A DNA stretch of 38,928 nt from Gemmatimonadota bacterium (GTDB lineage: Bacteria; Gemmatimonadota; Gemmatimonadetes; Longimicrobiales; Gaopeijiaceae). The notes beneath the pieces were generated by a model that was not told the DNA's origin, searched no databases, and worked only from the letters and a program-made list of their open reading frames with translations. The stretch covers positions 1-38,928 of the forward strand of contig SKKH01000084.1 in NCBI GenBank assembly GCA_007121555.1, given 5' to 3'. Shown one piece after another: positions 32,730 through 38,928 of this stretch. The translations under genes were made by a program, and so were the position numbers. Numbering within the stretch: the stretch's first letter is position 1; each line of letters begins with the position of its first letter.

Positions 32730-33431
32730 TCAAGGAGGCCCTGGAATCCGGGACGGAGGCTCGTCATGACCCCAGGCATCTGGAATGTCGCCGGTGAAGG
32801 GCTCGGAGAGGTCGAACTCCACCATCCAGGAGTACTCCCCGTCGTAGGTGGTGCCATACCGATACACCTCGCCGGGGACGATCTCGATTCGCCATCCCAC
32901 CGGCACGCCATCCGCGGCTTCCGTTCGCTCCGGTGAGGAGAAGTCCTGCTGCGTCGTCGTGCCCTCGCCTACGGAGAATCCGCCGTACCAGGTGCGGTCG
33001 TCCTCTGACCCGTCGGACTCCCGGTGGTCGTGGCGGAGCTCGAGGCCTTCGGGCACATCCATGACGTACCAGGTCCGGGAGCTGTCCCAGGTTCCCTCGT
33101 CTTCGATCTCCACATGGAAGGGGATGCGGACCTCTTCCGGTTCACAGTCCCGGAAATGGACCAGAAGATCTTCGGTACCCGTCAGCATTCCGTCGCCTTC
33201 CGGCGCCACCGAGAGCCCCCCCAGAAAGGCCTCGCCACAGTGGGCCGAGAGATTTTCGAGGAAGAGGTCCTGTGAATCACCGATCTCCGCCGGCGCATCT
33301 TCTCCCTCACACCCGACCAGGGAGGCGAGAAGAATCACTGAAGAGAGAACAGCGAGAAGGCCTCGGCCTGAAAATGGTGCGTTCGCAGGCTCGTGAGGGA
33401 AGCCCGTACCCCTCTCCGAAGCGTTGGGCAT
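32730..33431 (-). CDS. secreted lipoprotein of unknown function, copy 2
   Basis: This 233-residue precursor is a diverged paralogue of the lipoprotein at 15271-15903. Shared pattern: LSAHCGEAFLG, VHFRDCEPEEVRIPFHVEI, RTWYVMDVPEGLELRHDHR, ESDGSEDDRTWYGG and EFDLSEPF. The lipobox SLVGC places the lipid anchor at Cys41 if ATG 33431 is the start; upstream starts at 33449 and 33503 are possible, and none has a strong ribosome-binding sequence. The n-region is unusually long. It is divergent from the HEAT-cyclophilin gene across 230 bp. Function unknown. Confidence 0.78.
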   Translation of the reverse strand: MPNASERGTGFPHEPANAPFSGRGLLAVLSSVILLASLVGCEGEDAPAEIGDSQDLFLENLSAHCGEAFLGGLSVAPEGDGMLTGTEDLLVHFRDCEPEEVRIPFHVEIEDEGTWDSSRTWYVMDVPEGLELRHDHRESDGSEDDRTWYGGFSVGEGTTTQQDFSSPERTEAADGVPVGWRIEIVPGEVYRYGTTYDGEYSWMVEFDLSEPFTGDIPDAWGHDEPPSRIPGPP

Positions 33432-33661
33432 GTGTCGACGTTCGACCATAGAAGTGGACCCTGCCTGTGGATGAATCTGGCTTCGACCAGCTGACTTCCG
33501 CATTCGGGCTGGCCATCTGATTCCGAGAAAACAATACTACGAAACGGGGACCTCGAAGGCGAGGGATCGGGGGGGGAGGGCGAGGCCGTGGGGCTGGCGC
33601 AGCCCGCCCCCACACCCGACTCTGATACGAATGTCCACGACCCTTCCCGTCCGGAGTCCTG

Positions 33662-35980
33662 ATGCCCAGCTGCCGAGCCCACCGGTCCCTTGCGTTCTCG
33701 GCGTTCCCCCTGCTCATCATCGCGTTCGCATGCGGTGCCGACCCCGCCGATGGGCCGGATGGAACCTTCTCCTCCGATCGAGTTCTGGGGGAGGAGTCCA
33801 GCGACATCAGGAACGCGATCTTCCACGATGCTCCCCTGAGGTTCGCGGACATCTCCGGGGACACGGCCGCCTTCCTGGAGATTCTGGCGATAGAGGACCG
33901 CAGGGCGGTGCGTTCCGGAGACCTGGAGCGTCTGGAGGGGGCCACGGACTCCCCCCACCCGGGGATCCGAAGGGTCGCCGTGCGTGCAATCGGACGGTTG
34001 GAGACAGGGGAGGTTCTGGACTCGCTGAGACCACTTCTGAGGGATCCGGATCCCCGTGTGGGCGCGGAGGCCGCAAACGCCCTGGCTCAGATCTCCAGAT
34101 CGCTCACCCCGGGAGAGCTAGCGGACGTGCGAAGGGGGCTCGAGGAGAAGGCGAACGAAGGTGGGGACGGGATCCTGTTGGGCGCCGTCGCCCGAAGCCT
34201 GGGTCGACTCCCGGCGGGATCCAGACAGGAGGTCGAGGAGATGGAGGAGACCCTTCTCAGGCTCCTCACGAACTCAGAACCCCAGGAGGAAATCCTTCAC
34301 CTGGGGATCGCACGAGGTCTGCACCGCCTCTACAGGCAAGCTGCGGGGATCGAGGGTTGGCAGCCGAACAGGGCCCTGACCTCCCGGACGTCGGAGCTGG
34401 CCGGAGAAGGGACCCCGCCGCCGCTCCGGATCGCTGCCGCCCAGGCCCTTTGGGTGTCCGGTGCCGTCACCCTGGACGAAGTTCGGTCCTGGCTGGAAGA
34501 TCCGGATCCGGAGGTGCGGAGAGTCGGAGCGGCCGCCCTCTCCACCGTGGCGGCCGTGACCACCGAACCCTCGGACTCTCCGGAGGAGGGCGCCCACGAC
34601 ACCCAGGAGCTCGACGAGCTTCTGCGGCGCGCACTGACGGACGCCTCTGAACGAGTGAGGATCGAGGCCGTCCGCAGCTGGTCCGCGGTGGTCCCTCCTG
34701 GAGAAAACTGCGCTGCGATCGCGGCCGGGGTCGATGATCCCTCCGACCACGTGGCCCTGGTCTCCTTCGGCGTCCTCGCGGAGACCTGCCTCGAGGATTC
34801 CGAAATCGAGAACCTCCTCTACGAAAGGGCCAAAGCCCTTCCTGACCGAAGCCAGGGGGCCGAAACCGACCTGGAGGAGGGGAGGGCTGGAAGCCCAGTG
34901 GACGGACCGACCGAGGCGCTGCGCTGGCACCGGGCGGCGGGGGCGCTCTCGGCCCTTTCCCGAAGGTCGCCGGACCGGGCACGAGAGCTCCTTCCCCGTC
35001 ACGCCCGCCATCCCAATCCCTTCGTGCGCACCCACGCCGCCCGGAGCGCCGGCATCATGGGAGCCGTGGAGCTCCTGCACGAGCTGGCCCGAGACGACGC
35101 TCCCAACGTCCGGGAGGCTTCGATCCGAGGCCTGGACACATCTCCTGGCCAGCCCCCGATCCCGCTCCTCGGAGATCAGCTACTCCTCGACGACCCCATG
35201 CTCCTCCGATCCACCGCTCAGCTCCTGGAGGGCCGCATGGACGAGGCGGAAGCGGAAGGGGTGGCCCTGGTCGAACCCCTCCTCAACGCCCTGGGCAGAC
35301 TCACGGACTCAGGGGCACTCACGACTCGGGATGCCCGGGTTCCACTCCTCCAGCGGATTGGAGAGTCGGAGCAGCCGGGGGTGGAGGCGTCGATCCGAAG
35401 CTACCTCAGGGACTTCGATCCAGTGGTGGCCGAACTCGCCGCCGAGCTCATGCGTGCGCGTGGGGAGGCGGGTATGTTCGCAGACCCGGACGAGGCGACG
35501 CCGGAGGCCCTTCCCGATCTGGCCGAGCTCCAGGCCATGGACGGAAACCCCGTGGTGGTGCAGATGGCGGACGGGGGACGATTCTCCATCGAACTGCTGC
35601 CCTTCGAGGCCTCCACGAATGCCGCCCGGTTGAAGCGCATGGCGGAGGTCGGGACCTTCGACGGCCTGACCTTTCACCGGGTAGTGCCGAACTTCGTAAT
35701 CCAGGGCGGCAGCCCCGGAGCCAACGAGTACGCCGGGCACGGGGCGTACACCCGCGACGAGGTGGGGCTCGCCGGACATTGGCGCGGGACGGTGGGCGTG
35801 TCGACTCGGGGTCGGGACACCGGAGACGGGCAGATCTTCGTGAACCTCGTAGCGAACCTCCGACTCGACCACGATTACACCGTATTCGGCCTGGTCACCT
35901 CGGGGCTGGATGTGGTGGACGGTATCCAGGAGGGGGCGCGGATCGAGCGGGTCGTGGTCGGGGCTCCTCCGCACCCCTGA
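33662..35980 (+). CDS. HEAT-repeat lipoprotein with C-terminal cyclophilin (PPIase) domain
   Basis: This is a 772-residue precursor starting at ATG 33662. The signal ends in IIAFAC (Cys24). From about residue 95 to 600 there are many alpha-helical repeats of the HEAT/PBS type, for example GIRRVAVRAIGRLETGEV, DPEVRRVGAAALSTVA and NVREASIRGLD. The last 140 residues are a cyclophilin: LTFHRVVPNFVIQGG with the catalytic Arg673, and DGQIFVNLVANLRLDHDY. Cyclophilins isomerise peptidyl-prolyl bonds; here the enzyme would be held in the envelope at the end of a long scaffold. This suggests a chaperone for outer-membrane or secreted proteins. It is convergent with the matrixin gene (10 bp between stops). 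Confidence 0.9.
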   Translation: MPSCRAHRSLAFSAFPLLIIAFACGADPADGPDGTFSSDRVLGEESSDIRNAIFHDAPLRFADISGDTAAFLEILAIEDRRAVRSGDLERLEGATDSPHPGIRRVAVRAIGRLETGEVLDSLRPLLRDPDPRVGAEAANALAQISRSLTPGELADVRRGLEEKANEGGDGILLGAVARSLGRLPAGSRQEVEEMEETLLRLLTNSEPQEEILHLGIARGLHRLYRQAAGIEGWQPNRALTSRTSELAGEGTPPPLRIAAAQALWVSGAVTLDEVRSWLEDPDPEVRRVGAAALSTVAAVTTEPSDSPEEGAHDTQELDELLRRALTDASERVRIEAVRSWSAVVPPGENCAAIAAGVDDPSDHVALVSFGVLAETCLEDSEIENLLYERAKALPDRSQGAETDLEEGRAGSPVDGPTEALRWHRAAGALSALSRRSPDRARELLPRHARHPNPFVRTHAARSAGIMGAVELLHELARDDAPNVREASIRGLDTSPGQPPIPLLGDQLLLDDPMLLRSTAQLLEGRMDEAEAEGVALVEPLLNALGRLTDSGALTTRDARVPLLQRIGESEQPGVEASIRSYLRDFDPVVAELAAELMRARGEAGMFADPDEATPEALPDLAELQAMDGNPVVVQMADGGRFSIELLPFEASTNAARLKRMAEVGTFDGLTFHRVVPNFVIQGGSPGANEYAGHGAYTRDEVGLAGHWRGTVGVSTRGRDTGDGQIFVNLVANLRLDHDYTVFGLVTSGLDVVDGIQEGARIERVVVGAPPHP

Positions 35981-35990
35981 CGCCCCGGAT

Positions 35991-36929
35991 TCAGTCCCAG
36001 GCCTCGCCGCAGATCTCGCCCAGGCGCTCCAGGCTCAGGGGATGAACCGCCACTCGCTCCGGGCGACTCCCCGCGCCCCCGTACTCCGCGCTCATCACGG
36101 CGTCCGGGAACGGCAGATGATCCAGCCCCAGCGCATGGCCCAGCTCGTGGGCCACGACGTGGAGTAGATCCTCCTCGTCGTCGAATCGATAGATCCGGAT
36201 CTCCCGACGGAAGCGGGAGCCCAGCTCCGGATGGTGCTGGGTGAAGGCCCGATGGCTGCCCGACTCCACGGGCGTGGGGGGGAAGAGACGCTCGAGCTCC
36301 GCCGCCCGCTCGTTGCGCTCCCGGATCCGTGTCTCGAGCGCCACCTCCTCGGCCTCGAGCGCCTGCGTCCGCTCGCGCAACTCGCCGCTCCGCCGAATGG
36401 ATGCATCCCTCCCTTCGGTCGAGGCCGACTGCAGAAAGAGACTCCGTTCCCGGTCCAGGGCATCTCTCTGTTCGTTCAACTCCCTTCGAATCTGCCCGAG
36501 CTCACGATCGAGTGCCTCGAACTCCCGGGTGTGCCGTAAACGCTCCAGCGTCCGCTCCTGTCGCTCGTCGAAGAGGAAGCGAATGGGAAACCCCTCCTCG
36601 GGATCGTGAACGAAGAGGGGACGACCCACGGCATCCTCCCACAGCCCCACGGCCGCCTGGATTACAAGGTGCAGTTCGGCCTCCTGCAGACCGAACCGGG
36701 GATCCACCGCCGCGATACGCCAGGGCATGGGAGTACGACAGGCATCCAGGGCGTGGCCATCCGGTCCGTCCGGGACACTGGGCAAGGAGGCGGGATGGGG
36801 CTCCGCCGCCGACGGTGCAGGCAAACTCGCGGACCCTCCGCCGCTACTCAGGCCGAGCCACACCAGCACCCCGAGCACGGAGATGGCCGCTCCGACGGGT
36901 GCCCAGACTCCGCTCCGCCCTTCTCTCAT
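35991..36929 (-). CDS. membrane-anchored matrixin-type zinc protease with coiled-coil insert
   Basis: This 312-residue protein starts at ATG 36929, with GGGAG 7 bases upstream. One N-terminal membrane helix (about 11-28) is followed by a Ser/Pro linker. The metzincin zinc site HELGHALGLDH (261-271) and the Met-turn (PDAVMSAEYGG, Met279) are complete. The usual matrixin core strand (WRIAAVDPRFGLQEAELHLV) is split from the zinc site by a highly charged coiled coil (about 122-215), an unusual insertion. It likely cleaves proteins on the outer face of the membrane. It is divergent from the TonB-like gene across 217 bp. Confidence 0.85.
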   Translation of the reverse strand: MREGRSGVWAPVGAAISVLGVLVWLGLSSGGGSASLPAPSAAEPHPASLPSVPDGPDGHALDACRTPMPWRIAAVDPRFGLQEAELHLVIQAAVGLWEDAVGRPLFVHDPEEGFPIRFLFDERQERTLERLRHTREFEALDRELGQIRRELNEQRDALDRERSLFLQSASTEGRDASIRRSGELRERTQALEAEEVALETRIRERNERAAELERLFPPTPVESGSHRAFTQHHPELGSRFRREIRIYRFDDEEDLLHVVAHELGHALGLDHLPFPDAVMSAEYGGAGSRPERVAVHPLSLERLGEICGEAWD

Positions 36930-37146
36930 CTCAGCACTCCCGATCCCTTGGCCCGGACTTCCCCTCAGGTCATCCTGACGATTGGGTTACCGGATGGCAA
37001 GAAGGCGGTGAGGTGGAGTTGCGTTTCGCCCTCTGGACCCGTAGGCTGAGTCCTCGGTGGATGGGTGTCGCCTCCGACCCTTCCTGCCGGGCCCGGGCGG
37101 TTCCGGGTCAGGTCGCATTCTCGGGCTTTTTCCACACGGGTGTCGC

Positions 37147-38079
37147 ATGAGGATTCCGACGCGCCAGGCCCAGGGGTTCACCGAACCGCTGGGAAACGCC
37201 AACGAGGCCTTCAAGGCTCGGTCCCAGACCCGCCTTCACCGAGCGATCATGCTCGCGGCCGCCGCCCATCTCCTCCTCTTCCTCTTCTCACCCGACTGGA
37301 TCAAGTCTTCCGACGAGGCTGGCGCCACATCGGGCCACCCGGGACTCGAGGTCGTCGCCCTAGGCGACCTTCCGGCTCCCGGTCCCGAAGGGCAGGCGGG
37401 GGGTCTTCTGACCGTCACTCCCACCGACGAGGGAGATGAAGGCGAGCCGGAGGACGAGGGCGAGCGTTCGGATGAAGGGCCTGATCTGATGTCCGACCCC
37501 GTCCGGGGTGGCGGCGGCGGGTTGGGAACGGGTGTGGGATCCCAGGGAGATCTGGAGCGCCTCGCCGCCCTTCGCCCGGCCCTCGCCGAGCCCGAACCCG
37601 CCCCCGAAGACCTTCTCGATGACGAGGCCGAAGACGGCGTCGAGGATGCCGAGGGAGCGGGTGACGACGAGAACGGAACCACCCGGATCCGGCAGCACGC
37701 TTCGGAGATGGACTACGAACGGCTCTCCCGGGAGGAGATTCTGGATCTGGAGCGCCTCTCCGCCCTTCGGCCCGAACTCTCGTTCACGGCACCGTCCAAC
37801 TGGATCCTGGTCCGGAATCCCCGGGAGGTGGGAAACTTCCTCGAAGCTCGATTCGGTCAGGCCGAAGCCGACCAGCGGCCCCGGGGCTCGTTCAGCGTGG
37901 CCCTCTGGATCGACGAGAGGGGCTCGGTGGAGTGGGCCGAGATCAACCGTTCCAGCGGTGAGCCCGAACTGGATCACTCGGCGCTCGAACTCTTCCGCGA
38001 GGTGGTGGCCTTCGCACCGGCCCGGGAGGACGGTCTCCGGGTTCCCACCGCCGTGATCTTCTGGCTCTCCTACTGGTAG
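37147..38079 (+). CDS. TonB-like energy-transducer protein
   Basis: This is a 310-residue protein. ATG 37147 gives a short cytoplasmic end and one membrane helix (32-48, RAIMLAAAAHLLLFLF). A long acidic, Gly/Asp/Glu-rich spacer follows, instead of the usual Pro/Lys-rich TonB spacer. The C-terminal domain is TonB-like: GSFSVALWIDERGSVEWAEI, then SSGEPELDHSALELF and a closing PTAVIFWLSYW. Such proteins pass proton-motive energy to outer-membrane receptors or are used in secretion-like machines. The spacer contains a repeated LERLxALRP block. The TPR lipoprotein gene follows 10 bp later. Confidence 0.85.
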   Translation: MRIPTRQAQGFTEPLGNANEAFKARSQTRLHRAIMLAAAAHLLLFLFSPDWIKSSDEAGATSGHPGLEVVALGDLPAPGPEGQAGGLLTVTPTDEGDEGEPEDEGERSDEGPDLMSDPVRGGGGGLGTGVGSQGDLERLAALRPALAEPEPAPEDLLDDEAEDGVEDAEGAGDDENGTTRIRQHASEMDYERLSREEILDLERLSALRPELSFTAPSNWILVRNPREVGNFLEARFGQAEADQRPRGSFSVALWIDERGSVEWAEINRSSGEPELDHSALELFREVVAFAPAREDGLRVPTAVIFWLSYW

Positions 38080-38089
38080 GATCACTCCC

Positions 38090-38928
38090 GTGTCCCGACG
38101 CCCCATTCCCCTTCCGTTCTGGCGCCTCTCCGCCGGCACGCTGGCGATCCTCTTCCTTCTGGCTCCCGTGTCAGGGTGTGTCGGGGCCGCCGGCGGTCCC
38201 GCGGGTCCGGTCGTCTCTCCCACCGGCATCGTCTACGAGCCGGGAATCGCCCCGAGCGAGTCGCGCTTCTCCCAGACCGCATCCCTCTACCTCCGATCAG
38301 AACAGCCCGAGCGAGCTCTGGAACAGCTCCTCGAAGGCATGGAGGCCCAGCCCGAGAACCCCGTCCACTACTTCCTGGCCGGTGTGGCCTATGCCCGCCT
38401 GGGAGAGTACGCCGACGCCGACGCCAGCTTCCGGGAGGCGGAGCGCCTCTATCCAGCCTACGAGCTGGACGTGGAACCGGAGAGGGCGGCCGCATGGGCC
38501 GAAGCCTACAACCGGGGCGCCGAGGCGTATGCCGAGGGATACCTCGACGAGGCCCTGGAGGCCTGGTCCGGTGCCATCGTGATGTACGACCTCCGTCCCG
38601 AGGCCCACCGCAACCTGGCCATGGTGTTCGTGGCCGAGGGACGGTACAGGGACGCGGCGGACATCTACCAGAAGGCGCTCGAGGGGCTGGAGGGCGAGCC
38701 GGCCACCCGGGTCCTGGACGAAGAGGAGGTGCTGCAGAGGGAAGGGCAGCGGGAAGAGCTGGAAGAGGGGCTCGCCGAGCTTCTCCTGATCGTAGAGGAC
38801 TTCGCCGCCGCCGAACCCCTCCTCCGGAAGCAGCTCCTTCGCCAGCCGGATCAGGTGGCCCTTCGCCAGAATCTGGCCACGGCCCTGGAAGGGCAGGGGC
38901 GTCTGGACGAAGCCCGGGAGATCTACGA
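38090..38928 (+). CDS. TPR-repeat lipoprotein, 5' part (3' end outside window)
   Basis: The frame starts at GTG 38090, 10 bp after the TonB-like gene, and is open to the window end (279 codons). A signal peptide with the lipobox APVSGC (Cys30) predicts an envelope lipoprotein. Tetratricopeptide repeats follow, for example NPVHYFLAGVAYARLGEYAD, AYNRGAEAYAEGYLDEALEA, AHRNLAMVFVAEGRYRDAAD and LRQNLATALEGQGRLDEARE. TPR lipoproteins bind partner proteins in the periplasm or outer membrane. Together with the TonB-like gene this looks like a two-gene unit; the missing end could hold more repeats. Confidence 0.85.
   Translation, partial: MSRRPIPLPFWRLSAGTLAILFLLAPVSGCVGAAGGPAGPVVSPTGIVYEPGIAPSESRFSQTASLYLRSEQPERALEQLLEGMEAQPENPVHYFLAGVAYARLGEYADADASFREAERLYPAYELDVEPERAAAWAEAYNRGAEAYAEGYLDEALEAWSGAIVMYDLRPEAHRNLAMVFVAEGRYRDAADIYQKALEGLEGEPATRVLDEEEVLQREGQREELEEGLAELLLIVEDFAAAEPLLRKQLLRQPDQVALRQNLATALEGQGRLDEAREIY

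Noticed and set aside
1-38928. tRNA or rRNA genes and CRISPR arrays
   Set aside because: No T-loop-like conserved motif in a cloverleaf context, no rRNA segments and no regularly spaced repeats were seen by reading; a dedicated scan was not possible.

Overview
This window is GC-rich DNA with dense gene packing, many lipoprotein signal peptides, a TonB-type protein, a matrixin-type protease, a CHAT protease-like protein and a 'MoaD/ThiS plus BNR' pair. That points to a Gram-negative, free-living, high-GC heterotroph. Gemmatimonadota or a similar phylum is my best guess from gene style, but no rRNA or marker gene here proves it. I see no tRNA, rRNA, CRISPR array, transposase, integrase or phage gene.

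Left end (1-2771): the 3' part of a LacI-family regulator, then a translationally coupled pair made of a small four-helix membrane protein and a sodium:solute symporter. Next comes the most striking block (2852-12300), a six-gene minus-strand operon. It runs class-III aminotransferase (GabT-like), nitrilase-type amidohydrolase, very long PLP-dependent Orn/Lys/Arg decarboxylase-family enzyme, ATP-grasp ligase, C45 Ntn-hydrolase and APC permease. A GabD-like aldehyde dehydrogenase gene lies just upstream on the same strand. The operon leader carries a clear intrinsic terminator, and an upstream hairpin could form an 8-bp pairing with that terminator, an attenuator or riboswitch-like arrangement. 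The enzyme set fits uptake and breakdown of a basic amino acid or polyamine through an amide and an omega-amino acid to a dicarboxylate. The ATP-grasp and C45 genes have no obvious place in the textbook routes.

Middle (14262-26442): a fatty acid desaturase, a secreted lipoprotein of unknown function, three small DoxX-type membrane proteins, an exported M20 peptidase, a membrane-anchored CHAT protein, a lipoprotein amidohydrolase, a 66-codon remnant of a BNR-propeller gene coupled to a ThiS-like gene, an NTF2-like protein, a SixA-like phosphatase facing a CYTH protein with a degenerate CHAD-like tail, and an orphan type-1 solute-binding lipoprotein.

Right part (26528-38928): a minus-strand series of lipoprotein (paralogue of the one at 15.3-15.9 kb), PAS protein, gamma-glutamyltransferase, heme-oxygenase-like fusion protein, LLM flavin oxidoreductase and BaiN/HI0933-type flavoprotein. 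Then come a HEAT-repeat lipoprotein with a cyclophilin domain, a membrane-anchored matrixin with a coiled-coil insert, a TonB-like protein, and a TPR lipoprotein cut by the window edge. Functions are assigned from motifs read in the translations; no database search was possible.
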